Below are positions 1 to 12,900 of a DNA stretch of 64,000 nt, piece by piece. The translations under genes and the position numbers were made by a program. The DNA is from Curvularia sp. ZM96 (Eukaryota; Ascomycota; Dothideomycetes; Pleosporales; Pleosporaceae), in contig JAJGBQ010000003.1 of NCBI GenBank assembly GCA_022457065.1, forward strand, positions 62,001-126,000, read 5' to 3'. The notes under the pieces are model-generated. The model was given only the letters and a program-made list of their open reading frames with translations. It made no database searches and was not told the origin of the DNA. Numbering within the stretch: the first letter of the stretch is position 1; each line of letters starts with the position of its first letter.

Positions 1-2409
1 ACTCTCTCTTTTTGGACAGAGCTAGTTAGATTAGAACTTGCACGGTCATGCGACTTTGCTGCGCGTCGTAAATAGAGGCTGCACTTGGTTACTTTTACTA
101 CATTTGCGGTAGAAATTTGATTGGGCGACCAGAATTACGAATATCGATGACGCTGGGTGGTGCAGAGAAGATATGGTTGAGCCAAATCGAAGTTTGATGT
201 TCCTCGCTAGCTTGTGCTACTACTCTAAATTGCTCTCAGCCCCTCAGATAGCGCTCCTCTTCTTCCACGACTTCGCGCATTAATCCCCTTGAGAGAAGTT
301 AGCTATACCTCTTGTATGACTGTCAAAGTATGAACTATATTCAAAAGGTTAATATTAGGTTTATTACTGATACAAGCCCCTAAGACTCTCTCTAGAAACG
401 TCAACGTGGTGGTATCGCCTTAAAGCTATGATCATCTTACGCCTTACCCACTTCAAGAAGACACACTAACACAATACGCGTAGCCTGCATACATCCCACT
501 GCAGTCCCCGTTAAGTGCTGGATTCCATTTGTATAGCTGATCAAGGGTAGTACCGTTCGCTACTGCCATGTCATAGCAATACTGCTGTCCTGACTACACT
601 GCGTATTTGTTGCATCCGGCTACTATTCCCGGCTGCGTTTGCGCGGGCAGCGCCCTACTCAACGTTTTGGACGAACTGAGTGCTGTTGTTGGCAACGACG
701 TAATAGGGAGAGTGGAAGCATTATCGTCTTCGCCTGTGGTGCTGCTGGTACCTATTAGAGACGCACAAGGTTAGCTTTTGCTCTAAGACTAGGACGGACT
801 CCTAATGCTATTATTAATAGAAGACTTACCGTCTTCTGCGCGTACGCAATACGTGTAGCGCAGCAGAAGAGCACAGCTTGTAGCCTTCAGGCTCTTGTTC
901 TACTCTAGAAGCAGAGCAACCGTCACCTCGTTATATCTCGCTACGCTCGCGCATGAGTTCATGATCTTGTCCACGGCCGCATCTCTAGTCGAGAAACAGT
1001 TCTCATACTTCGAGCAATCCGTCCAAGAGCCTAGTGTAGTAGGCGATGAGGCTTTAGTAGTGAAAGACTAACTTCTCCTAGGTCTAGGAGTGCTCGCTTT
1101 TGTATGCCGCGTGAAAGTAGCATTGGCTTTAAGGAAGGGAACGGTAGGGAGCGTGGAAGCATCTTGATAACACGTCGATGCTGGAAAGGGCACGTCGCAA
1201 GGTGCTGTTGTACTGGGGTGCGCACTATCGTGACTAGTGTACGCGGTAATGTCGCATACTGCTCTTATACAGTATGCTATATTAACTTAGAGATTAAAGT
1301 ACTTTGTATCTAAGGTTGGATTAAGAAATTAAAGTCTTTAAGAGAGATACTGTACTGCCTACTGATGGTACTACAGATGTCGCCTGATATGGTGTTGTAC
1401 TAAAGCCCGCACTTGGAATTTGAACTAGTAGCAGCGTTTGTGGGGATAGGCACCGTTGCCTTGACGGGAGTAGCTGTAGGTTTAGTAGCTAAAGGAGCTA
1501 CGCTAGGGAGTATAGCCTAAGGGCCGATATAGATCTGATCTCTGGCTATTCCTCCTAGGTTGGAACACGTGTTGTTGATGATGAGGTTCTACGATCTCAA
1601 CTGCCTTGACAAATAGTCTGGAGCATACTAAATAATGAAACCTAGGCAAGTATTATCTTTCTAAACTTTGTAAATGGGGCATGGCGATGGTAAACAGGTC
1701 GACTTTCCTGCTAAGAGGAAATTAGTGTAACTGACCGCGAGATTGTTCTAGCACAGGAGGCTAATGTTATATACGTTTTGTACCTGAGCAATAGACTAAC
1801 ACGTATCACCTGCACAGACTTGGTGCCTGTCTAGACAGTCCTTCGATCTTCGGTTCGGAATGCAGTTCCCAGCGTATTATTGGCACGCACGGGCTAGCAA
1901 AAAGACAATACCCGTCAGGAATTGTCCATTCTAGTAGTCTTAGTGCAGCCTAGCTACCCTGGTCATACTCTATCGCATTATGCACCAGGCGGCATGCCCT
2001 GCGCCAGTATCTAGTCCGTCTCTTGCTCCATACGGCTTCTTGGATATGGATCGTGTTATCACATTTGAAGTTGCAAATTCTTTCTCGCCAGGCGATGCAT
2101 TTCGATGGAATTAACTCGTTCATGTAGTTAAGAAACTCTTTCACAGCAAGGCTGAAATTATTGCGCAAAATCAATACCGGTCAGCGCACGTGATCGTTTT
2201 CCACAACTCGTGCGACACACAGCCTTTGCTAGCGCATTTTAGCGCAGGTGCGTGAATGGACATGTATCTTCGGGTCTACTGGAGGCCTGAAGTTTGTTGG
2301 CTAACGGTCATTGGTTGGTGGAACGGTTGCGCCTCAACTTTGAACATTTAAGTAAGAATAGAAGTCTGTCTATTCTGCGATTTGATAGTCCTACGTTCCC
2401 TTTCGCAGC
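1..2409. other. Gene-free degenerate region
   Basis: No open frame here has coding character or a start in good context. Around 915-1070 on the plus strand a frame of about 40 codons contains ILSTAASLVEKQFS, which faintly recalls the C-terminal dimerisation motif of hAT transposases (ILSxPAxSxxxERxFS). The match lacks two residues and key positions, so I treat it as a possible transposon relic only. The remainder has short A/T runs and scattered stops, as in old repeat DNA. Confidence 0.5.
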
Positions 2410-4463
2410 ATGGACAATGATTCCAGCGCAGAAGCTGTCAAAAGTTGGCGGTCAATTCTGATGATTATCACCTTCATTTTGGTTAGGAGTGATGTGTAAC
2501 TACCTGTTATTGTTGAAGATTATCGATCTGACCTTTGTAGATCTGCCAATACTACGCCCATTTAGCCTGCCAATCTACATCCCACATTGGGTTGCGGAAG
2601 CTCTATTCTACATTCTTAGCGTTTTGCGCATAGTATCATGGCAAAGAGATGGTGGCACAGCTAGACGACCAAGATTCACTATATACAAAGTACCGGTTAA
2701 CTATGTTACAGCGCCTCTCGCCACAGTATTATTTCTGCTAGCTGCTACAGTCATCAGCAAGCGCGAACTCATGTTGGGTATCATAGGCGATGATGATATC
2801 GGTATCTGCCCGTACGACGTAGTCATCGTCTTCCTCAGTCTAGGGTATATTGCCAATTCACTTGGAGCAGCCGGCTTAATCCGGTCTGTAGTTGTCAAAG
2901 CCGTGAGACTCGGGAAAGTGGGCCACCGATTATACCTCTACCTCTACATCTGCTTTTTCAGTATAGGAGCCTTTCTTGGAAACGATCCCGTCATGGTCTT
3001 GTTTCTCTCCTATTTTGTTCGGGTTGTTTCGAATATCAAACATCCACGAGCATGGATACAAACACAATTCTGCATCGCCAACATCGCAACCGGGATCTTG
3101 GTATCATCAAATCCTACTAATCTCGTGCTCGCAAATGCGTTCAAGATACGTTTTGTCAGCTTTACAGCGAATATGGTTGTGCCAGTCTTTGCCACAACAG
3201 TTCTGCTCTTTCCCTTCCTACTTTATATAGTGTTTCCTGATGAAAGTCTTATCCCGTTGACAGTGAAGGCTCGCGACCTATCCGAGAAAGCAAAGAGCAA
3301 AAAGCCAACAAATCCTAATATCCCAACTGTACGCGAAAGACCGGCTGACGGCGAAGCTCTTTGGTCCGGCAACGAAGATACGGAACTGGAGCACATCTTG
3401 AATCCTTTTCTCGACAAGAAAAGCTCTCTTCTCGGATCCATCGTCTTCATCATAACAATCATCTTGCTCTTGGCCTTAAACGCTGTATATCTTTCGCAAG
3501 GTGGCAACACTGACTTCTGGGTCACTTTGCCTGCTGCTGTTACCATGCTCTGTTGGGATCTTTCCATGGGTTGGATACAAAGGGCAGAAACACGTAGTAT
3601 CGCGCAACAAGGAAGCTGGGTCTCATCGAGTGTCGATGCCAGAAGGGTGGCTAAAGCCTCTAATGGAGCATCCACCGAAGAACCTCCATCGGGAAACACA
3701 GTCAACAAGGCCTCGGGGACGACTCAGCAGCAACAGCAAACACCCGTGACTGGTGTATACCGGGTGCTTACAAATTTAGGGATTGCAGAAACTTCACATC
3801 CGACATCCGAGTTTCGACATAGAGATGGTCATGTCACGTTATTCAAGTTCCTAGAAAACCGGTACGGGTGGTGTCAGAAGACCTTCCCTACAACGACCGT
3901 CTCTCTACATCAGCTTCCATACGATCTCGTTCCCTTCACGTTCTGCATGTTCATCCTTGTGGAGGCTCTCATCAGCAAAGGTTGGGTTCATGTATTTGGT
4001 CACTGGTGGGACCTCTGGGCTACCAAGTCTGGACCTGTCGGATGCATTGCAGGGATGGGCGTCCTAGGCGTCGTGCTATCTAGCGTAAGTATCGCCATCT
4101 CATAGATGTGAAGGGGTAACTAAGCCAGCATAGTTTGTGGGGACGAATATTGGCGCATGCTTGCTACTATCGCGCGTCATACAAGCATGGCAAGAGATAC
4201 ATGACAGAAGCGGGACACCAACAAGCGAAAGAATGTTCTGGGGATCAGTCTATAGTCTGTCACTTGGTGTAAATTACGGTGCATTCGGCATATCAATGAG
4301 TGCATCGCTAACCGGTATCATGTGGCGAAGTGTGCTGATGAAGGAGAAAATTAGAGTAGGTCAACTGGAATTCTTTCGGGTGAACCTTCCAATCATTGTT
4401 TATTCTATGGCAGTTTCTTGCACAATTCTCGTTGGAGAAACGTACATCATTAGGGATAATTAG
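2410..4463 (+). CDS. ArsB/NhaD/SLC13-type ion transporter, three exons
   Basis: Multi-pass membrane transporter of the ion transporter superfamily, probably moving an anion or exchanging Na+/H+; the substrate cannot be read from sequence. Proposed exons are 2410-2488, 2541-4084 and 4134-4463, giving 650 residues. The second intron (49 bases, GTAAGT...TAG) is firm. It keeps phase and joins LGVVLSS to FVGTNIGAC, the GTNIGA element typical of the second half of these transporters. The first intron (GTGATG...TAG) is inferred because it adds an N-terminal helix (WRSILMIITFIL) in phase; otherwise translation would start at 2492. The first half shows GNDPVM and ASNPTNLVLA-like (SSNPTNLVLA) motifs expected for the ion-binding hairpin. 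A long hydrophilic loop lies between the halves and includes a QQQQQ stretch. No truncation seen. Confidence 0.82.
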
Positions 4464-5577
4464 TAGTCTAGAATATGCTGGATGAAGCTATAGATTGGCC
4501 ACCGGAAGAATTAGTCGTCAGAGGGGATTAGCAATGTAGCTAGATTATACATAATTTGTGGTATTAGTATAATAAGAGCTTGTTATACTAGAAGAATGTT
4601 ACGGACGACATTTAGGATAGTGTTAGAAGAACTTGTCTACATCAAGTAAAGGATGACAATGTATTAAGCGATGTTATACAATTCCTGGCTCGCATTAAAA
4701 TAGGCTTATGTACTGAAAGAAATTATGGAATAGGAAGTCCCTGTGAACAATTGGAACGTGGAGAGGATCGCCTAACATATGCGTCTGCTAGATAGACCGC
4801 CAACAAGTGAAGGGACAGGAGTGTTCGAGTATCGAGTAATTAGGTTTGGTATCAAGGACGCGATATAGAGCACCCTTGACAGCGACAAGCGTGTTCTTCC
4901 CACACGGTGAGATTTCTACAACTGCTCGTATTGCCTCAATAATAGATGGCTTAGCGCCAGTATGCTTCTCTTCAACTATCCTCTAAAGCTCTTGTCAATC
5001 TTCTCTGCTCACCTCGCTCTTCTTCTTCCTGGTCCACGAGACTGATCTGTAACGCGAATTCTAGTTCCAGATCCGCCTTCTGATCAGCTTTGTACAATGG
5101 CTATTGTTAGGGGTCGTTCAAAAGGGGATGTTGAGTAGCTGTATGATTTGGCTGAGCGTGAATGGGGAGGGTGTTGTCGGAAGCAAAAGTAGTATGATAG
5201 GTCCGTGGTTGGGCGGCTGCGGTATCAGGCGACAAGTAGACGTCGGCGGGATAGAACTCGTAAGTACTCGAGAGAGCATGGGGTTCGGTAGTCGCTTATT
5301 TCCCGGTTTTGTATGAAGTCGAGAGCCTTTCTGCCGGAATTAGGCTGCCAACTTCAAAGTACTGCCACTTGCTACCGCCTTACACTCTGATAAAGCGGGG
5401 TATCTCTCTTTCTACGCTTATCTCTGGTTTTAGACATTCATTAAGCATCAAGCTCCAATATCAAGCATCAACTCTCTAGTATCGAGCATCATCCTTGTCG
5501 TTTTGGCCATTAACCTCGGGTACAGAACATCGCCTCTCATATCAAGCCTCAGTGTCGGGTATGGAGCATTCTCGAAG
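4464..5577. other. Intergenic with a decayed minus-strand coding remnant
   Basis: Between about 5095 and 4850 the minus strand reads as good protein in two frames broken by a stop and a frameshift: first ADLELEFALQISLVDQEEEE, which resembles a ubiquitin-interacting motif, then IEAIRAVVEISPCGKN. This is a gene relic, not a working gene, and I cannot name the parent. The rest has no coding signal. Confidence 0.35.
5441..5490 (+). repeat. Degenerate ~21-base tandem repeat before the CVNH-HET gene
   Basis: Copies of a unit like TCAAGCATCAACTCTCTAGTA follow each other (TTAAGCATCAAGCTCCAATA, TCAAGCATCAACTCTCTAGTA, TCGAGCATCATCC). Weaker copies continue to about 5570 (TCAAGCCTCAGTGTCGGGTA). It lies in the presumed promoter or 5' UTR of the next gene. 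Confidence 0.5.
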
Positions 5578-8500
5578 ATGAATTATACTCCAGTACTCAA
5601 GCTAGCGCTGGTCGATCGATGTCAACTATATGTTGAATATCAGACCCCGCTAGAAGGATTGAGCGCATACCTCTTACCTTTAGACACCAAGATCGGCAAC
5701 CACGAAGGAAGCTTCCAACCTGGTGGATACCGCTTTTCGGTCAGTGCTCGGAACATCGTTCTAGAACACAACATTCTATGCGCTGAGCTGAAGACTAGTG
5801 GAGGGGACTGGTGGTACGATCAGCTCGAGGTGGTCGTTAATGTTTCAACGGACCCTACGCCAGTGAACTTCCCGGTCGAATTTCGCCGATGTGATCATAT
5901 TCGCCTGCAAGGATGCTACAATCTCAGACTTATAGATCAGCGACTCCTCGCAGCCAAGTATCTTGCACCGAATGAAAAAGCCAAGGACATATATATTGAC
6001 CTAGAGGATTACCTCGGAGTCAAAAATGGTGCTTTCGACAGAAATAAGCGAAACTTCTCAAGCAGTGTTCAGAATGCTCACATAATTGGCACCACTCTGT
6101 GCGCGACTCACAATGACGGCCACCCAATCTCGATCGCATTGTCCAGGGTGATACGGTTGAAAGATGGGTCATTCTCGCCCCTCAGAGTGACGAAGAACGA
6201 GGATCTAGACTATGAAGTCCTGGAGGATTTATCAGATAGGAGATGGCTACCCAACGCGGATGTTCCCAAATTAATCAACTACAAGCAAAAGCGTTCATGG
6301 TATCTCATCGCAAATTGCCTCAACTCACGTGGTTCATATCAGGAATCGACCATCAGACTCCATGACATAATTGGACCAGGCGATGATGAGATGTTCACCT
6401 TTTTCTCTGAGATGCCAATACCCGAACATGCACGCGAAACAAGATTTGAGAACGGGATCTTAACTGCTAGCTTCGATGCGGGTGATGATAAATGGATTCA
6501 GAGATCATTTGATTTGGCCGAATTGGTGACTAATGAAGGAGGCGCATTAGTCAAGTAAGTGAAGTTTTCGTTTGAACAGAATCCACTGTTTTGGCACACA
6601 AGCTTGTTAGGTAACATATCTGACATAGCGTGGCAGACGCAGATTCGGCTCGGAATGCCCTCGGTGTAGCAACTTGTTCTATGCGGGCGCACTCTATACC
6701 CCTTCCTCGGGATCGAGTATACATCTCAATGGACCAACAGTTTCAAAGACTCGCCGCTGTACGTTTTGCAAATTGGTCGATAAAGCTATCAAGGAGTACG
6801 CACCCGCTTGTGATCGGTACGAAACGTGGGTACTAGCTCGTGATCGCTGGGAAAACCGCGAGCCTTTAAGAGTTATTACAAAGAGGGAGGTGCTGCTTGT
6901 AATTCGAGCTTATGGGATGAAAACGAGCACGAGAAGAATCCTGTACGATCGGCTGGTACATGGAAAGCAAAACGTACCAAGATGCGTCGACATAAATTGC
7001 GCAATAATGCTTCAAGTTGGAGACCACGAAGAAGCAAATGAGAAAGAGGCGGCAAAAGCCCGTGCACCAAAACGTTATCGAACTATCCCACGGAATACGC
7101 ATGGTCTTTGTTGGCTGGATCCAGGTCTAAGATGGTCGACGATTCGAAGCTGGATCAAACTCTGTCAAACTGAACACGAAGGTTGCTTAACTCCGGCCTC
7201 GCCTCAGCTTCCATCACGGTATCTAGACGTCGGATTGAGCGAGTCAGATCCCGTGAAACTAGTCATTTCCAATGGCGAACATGGAGAGTACGCGTGCCTG
7301 AGTCATTGTTGGGGTGGTTCGCATCCCTGCACTTTGACAGAAGAAACCAGAGCAGAATACACCAAGAAAATTCGCAAAAGCGATCTCACACCAGTGTTCC
7401 TCGACGCAATAAGAGTCTGCAAGAAGCTTGGCTTGAGAAGACTCTGGATTGATTCGCTCTGCATACAGCAAGACAGCAAAGAGGACTGGAGTTACGAGTC
7501 GCAGAGAATGGGGCCATACTATCGCAACTGCACCGTATGCATCGCAGCTACAAGCTCTGCCAATTCGGAGAAGAGTTTCGAGATTGCAGAAAGACCCTCG
7601 GTGGTGAGCTCATCTAGTACGGATCCCGAAAGTGGGTTTTTCAGTCTCCTTGCTTACCCTTTCGACTTGATGGAGGAAAAGCCTCATTTTGGCCACTCGA
7701 ATAATCTGGAAACTGCCCTTGAGAGCTTTCCTCTTCTTACCCGTGCATGGGTCTTACAAGAGCGTTGGCTATCCCCGCGAGTACTTCACTTTTGCGGTTC
7801 TGAAGTCGTGTTTGAATGTGCTCAGTTAACGACTTGCGAGTGTGGTCAAGCAAGACAATCATTTGGGGATCTGGTAAAACCGTTAATGGATGTACGATGG
7901 ACAACAACATCACACGAGGGCCTAATAGCCAAGCGTGCACAGCTTGCAGCTATCGGGTGGGACCACCTCGTTACGACATACAGCACTTTGAGACTTACGT
8001 ACAACACGGATCGCTTGATTGCTATATCTGGTCTGGCATCTACGTTGTACGATATGAGATACAAATTGAATGAAGGGGGTGAACATGGAAGCCTGCCGAT
8101 GTATCTTGCTGGACTATGGCGGATAGACCTCACCAGAGATATGTCATGGTTTGTGGGATCGACTATGGTCTTTAGGAAAGACAAGAACTCCAAAGCTGAA
8201 GCAATAGGGACGGAGAGAGTGCGCAAGTCCAAGTCTACAACTTACGTTGCACCTTCTTGGTCATGGGCTTCGATATCGGATCCCATACGATATATCTGCC
8301 TGGTTAATCCGGATCCGCAATTCACTCTCCTAGATGCGCACATCAACTTGGCCACAGAAGACATATATGGACCTGTAAAAGAGGGCTGTTACCTCTATTT
8401 GAGAGGGAAAATCACGACGAGTTCCTGGGAATTGACAACCGATGCTCAAAACATGTCGGTTTATCGTCTCAAAGACATTGTTGGCACTCAAATACTAGGC

Positions 8501-8830
8501 AAGACAGACCAGCTGGGCGTGAACTTTTCTCCAGATTATGCAATCGCTAAGCCCGGTCCGAATCAACTACACTCAGCAGCAATGCTTTACATATTTCCAT
8601 TGGTAAAAACCGAGGTATCGTTCAACAGAATGTACAAAACAAATGAGGAGGCTGAGCTGGATAGAGAGTTAAGATGTACATTATGTCTGGTCTTAAAGGC
8701 AGTTGACACACAGTTTGAAAAGGCACGTGTGTATGAGCGAATTGGCTTCACAGAATTTACAAATTTCCAACCTGGAATCAGGAATGTTGACCCTAACGAT
8801 TATTCAGACGAAGACTTCTATATTATATAG
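5578..8830 (+). CDS. HET-domain protein with three N-terminal cyanovirin-N-like (CVNH) domains
   Basis: Two long open frames, 5578-6558 and about 6629-8830, are joined by one intron. The donor AA|GTAAGT at 6555 removes the stop of the first frame, and acceptor CAG at 6636 (or 6642) keeps phase. The product is about 1056 residues. Residues 1-325 hold three divergent CVNH repeats, visible as IGNHEGSFQPGG with FSVSARNIVLE, FSSSVQNAHIIGTTLCA, and ENGILTASFD with FDLAELVTNEGGALV. Then come a Cys-rich stretch (CPRC, CTFC) and a complete HET domain: YACLSHCWGG, LRRLWIDSLCIQQD, TRAWVLQERWLSPRVLHF, and a tail with YVAPSWSWAS. HET domains trigger growth arrest or cell death in fungal nonself recognition; CVNH domains bind mannose-type glycans. 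The role as glycan sensor plus death effector is inference. If the intron is not used, these are two adjacent genes, the second lacking a clear ATG. Confidence 0.72.
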
Positions 8831-9967
8831 TTAGGGATATAAGGTAGCGCACACATACTAGCGCCACTCAGCCTAGGAGGAGAGGGCTGCGAGATAACTG
8901 CAAACATTCTCTAAAGATACTTGCATCAATCTACGTAAAACTAGCCCACTAGCAACCATGTAGGCTATAAATATAAATCAAGTTTGGATATCGTGCTTCT
9001 AAACACTCTAGATGATCCTGAAGACCGTGCTAATGATAAACAACACAAGAGTTGGTATTAACATATACAACTATTTTTATACTTCTATCTAACTATTGTT
9101 AAGACTATATATATTAGAAAGCTAGATATTATAGGAATACTACTTAGAAATTAGTGTATGCGGGAGATCATCTAACACTATTAGACTTAACAGCATACTA
9201 CTATCTAATAGTAGTAGCTTTTTAATTTAAGTCTATATGATTTTATAAGTGTATAAAGTATAATATTCAATAGTAGTAGCCTCTTAGGTTTAGTCTACAT
9301 TATAGTAAAAATACCTTGAATAATATCATTGTGTAGTATTAGTTTTAGGGGAGGGCTATATATATTTAGAAATCTTTACTTAAACTAAATTTATCTGATA
9401 GTAATAGCTCTACTTAATAGTACATCAATCGTAGTATTATAAGAACTAGAGAGTTAGATGCGGGAAATTTATCTGTACTATATACGTAAGTTATAGATAT
9501 ATTCTATAGTTAATTGTTAAGGATAAGGGTTTGTTCTAAATCTTAGGGAACAAGCCCCCTTCGAACTAAGAGTGCGGGCTACAAAAATAGCAGAAAGGTT
9601 TATTCTCTATAGAATAACTATTAGATTCAGTACTTAAGGTAGAAGAACACTAAAAGCAATCTCAATACAAGGATTATAAGCGGCGAAGTCGGCGGCTTAG
9701 TAGGTATTAGCAGGGGGTGAAAACTAAGCAAAAGCAAGTACAAGAAGAGCTGAATCTCTTGATAAGGAGTGCTAAGTTAAGACATCTATTTAATAAAGCG
9801 GTTTGTGATGCATGTGATGTGTGTTGGTTGGAGGTGGCGCTTCTTGGCTGCACGGCCAAGAGCATCCGACGCATCTAGACTTAGACTCAGCTGAACATTA
9901 GCCTTTTATAGAATACAGATATAATTATGGATTAAGTAGCTGACATTTCGCGTTGCAACTCGCAATC
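8831..9967. other. AT-rich, RIP-like intergenic DNA
   Basis: Very A/T-rich, with repeated TAGTAGTAGC-like words and no usable frame. From about 9640 to 9790 the plus strand reads as a charged, Lys/Arg/Gln-rich peptide (KDYKRRSRRLSRYQQGVK) that could be the end of a decayed DDE transposase. Identification is weak. Confidence 0.5.
9108..9209 (+). repeat. Decayed repeat, copy A, behind the first HET gene
   Basis: Aligns by eye in direct orientation with 13096-13197. Shared blocks include AATACTACTTA, GCTRGATATT, ATCTAACA and ATACTMCTATCT. Many differences are A/G or C/T changes, as RIP would leave. See copy B. Confidence 0.6.
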
Positions 9968-12900
9968 ATGCGTCGTCTATTAAGGAAATTCACAAAGCGG
10001 GTAGAAGAAAGGTCTAAAGTTGAGCATAGCACAAGCCAATCCTCGACCAGTGAACCACAGACTCTTCCAACTGACCAAGAAGGGAGCTCTTCTCCAGTAG
10101 CTCGAACATTGCATTTGCCTCATCCTCAAAGCGCGCAGGCCGTCGGCAGTTTTAATCTGGAAAGAAGTCTCCATCGCCCAGGAAATGGTTACAATCCGGA
10201 AGAAGAGGCAAGATGGGTTCAGTGGGTGTCACGGTGGCAAGGTGATGGACCTCACGATTCTGAGTCTGCCATTCGCGCAGCCTGTCGCGATCTAGCGGCG
10301 TCAGCCAAGCCCAATCCAGCAAATATTGAACTGCGAGAGTGGCGTCGTGAGCAACTGGGATTGGCGCCGGGGGATGATCCAGAGTGGGACATGGACGAGG
10401 CGGATCAACGTGAATTGGAGAAGTCATGTGCAGATGCTTACCGGATCCCCAAAGATTCCCCTGCGAGGACTCAGATGGATATCATTAATATGACGCTCCA
10501 AAGATTAGATGCAACCACCGGAAAGCGCAGAGAAATTCCATTGTAGGTAATACGTCTTGTTTCCACAAGTCGCGTCTCCTTCCGGCTCTCTTAAGATAAG
10601 TTTTTCTAGTCATTAAAGTCAGAACTGATGCAGAATGTGAAACAGAGATCGTTTGCCTACCATTGCGTGGCCCTTTGGCACGCGGAACACACACCCCGAC
10701 GACAGTGTATGCGTGCCTTGCTCCCAGCAACCGCTACATAGATTGATGATGTGCAACAATCCACAAGGACGAGCAGCAATATTCCGGTTGGACGAAGTTA
10801 AGAGCACTGCCACTGTTCCAGGCTGCCCGATGTGTCGAGTCCTTTTGTCTACGTTTCGAGGGAGCAAGCGCCCCTTGACCGACGTCGAGAATCCGATTTT
10901 CGGAGAGGATACGGTTATCCGAGTCTGGTGGGATCAATGGGCATCACTCACATGTGTGGTGATGGAAAACGGGCAAATAGCTGCCCAGACCATCGGACAG
11001 AGCAGACGATTCTATACTGAGATGACCAGCGGTCTATTATGCAATATGAGTGAGAAAGCAAGAGCAAATGAAAGCATGCAGCTCCCACAAAGCCAGTGGT
11101 CATACGGTTTCCAGCTCATGGAGTCGCCGTATTCCGACGATAACCGAATATGTCCGTGGTTTGGCAATGGAAGATTGGTAGGAGACCAGGTAGCCACGGA
11201 CCGAGTGCGTGCCTGGCTGGGCCGATGTCTGATAGACCACGGAGGAGAATGTGGACTGTCACAGCCGAATCCATATCATGCGGGGTTCCGGGTGATCGAC
11301 GTTGAGATGCGATGCATCGTGGAAGGACTAGATCCCAGCACCGCCGCTGGCACATACGTAGCGCTTTCATACGTATGGGGTAAGTCAGCGCAGCTGTTAA
11401 ATACTGCGGAGACGCGAGACAGACTGGGACAACCGGGTGGGTTAAGCGACTCGCATACAGATATACCGCAGACTATCAAAGATGCTATGGTTCTCACTGA
11501 GCAAATGAGACTCAAGTATCTGTGGGTAGATGCGTTGTGCATTCGTCAAGATGACAATGATGATAAGTTCGCCCAGCTCGGCCAGATGGACCAAGTCTAC
11601 TCAAGGGCATTGATCACTATAGTGGTACGTTTTTGATTGTCACCTCTTACAGTTTTGCTTACACCTCAAAGTCTGCATGTGGCAATGATTGTAGCTCTGG
11701 GCTTGCTGGAGTGCAGCCCGGATCTCGTTCCTTCAAACCTGAGATCGAAACAATCGAAGGCATCCAACTCTCCCCTTTTGCCGAGCCATTCCGCGCTAGC
11801 ATCCTTTCATCCGAGTGGGACACTAGAGGGTGGACCTTGCAAGAGAAGCTGCTATCGCATCGGATGATCGTTGTGACGCCTACCCAAATGTTCTGGAAAT
11901 GCTCTCAAGGGACTTGGTACGAAGACTGCTGGCTCGAAACACCTGAGGCCCACTCTATCGCCGCGGAAAACAATTGGGAATTTTTTGACAACGAGTCTGC
12001 GGATTATATAGACCGCTATCAGTCCCTGGCTACAGCATTGATGTTTCGAAAATTCACGCACGAGAGGGACGCTGAGGACGCCATCAAGGGGATCAATCAC
12101 AAGCTCTCTGCAGGCTTAGGATCTGCGTTTCACTGCGGCATCCCAGAGAAGTACTTAGATGCAATTATCCTTTGGGAATGGCCCGGTACCTACAACCGCA
12201 TATGGCTCCCACGGCTGGAACACTTTCCTAGTTGGTCTTGGATCTCGCTCTCCATTCAGGATACTACTCGCGCGGTCACCAACGATCCGCCCCCAGTGTT
12301 CTGGGGCGCAGTGACTAACTTTACAGAGTATATGGACTCGCACATCCGGATGCGCAGAACCAAATATCCAAAGATTTGCTCGCTGGTAGAGTACTACCGC
12401 TTCGACAGTGCAGGTGACGCGATCAAAATTGAGTCATCCGTGTTTCAGGGCAATGCCGACAAGGAATTTGCGAAGTACTCGCTTGAGCTCGAGCTGTCTT
12501 TCGTTCATCCGCCCATGCTCCCACTCCGCTTCTACTCCACTGTTGAAGAGTACTTGCAACTCGCCACCGTGCTTCGGACGGATCCACAAGCTCATTGTAT
12601 GTTTCCGCATGCTATGCGTGCGCTGCTTCCACGAATGCTCGGATTTTTTGCGCAAACGGCACACCTTTACGTCAGTCCCGCTGTGGAGCCAGTCACAATG
12701 AGTCCCAGGCCAACCAAATTTGATGTTGCATTAGACGAGAGCATGGAACAGATAGTGGGCTCAGTTACCCTAGATAACTGGTATCGGTCGACGCAGCCGA
12801 GCAAGATATTTTTCGCGGTCGTGGCACGCCATGTGAGTAATGGCCCACATGTTACACTACCTCGAGCTTCAGGCTGGTTCTTTCAATGCTTGCTCTTAGA

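Noticed and set aside
915..1070. hAT transposase C-terminus
   Set aside because: The motif match is partial and lacks conserved residues; kept only as a remark in the region entry.
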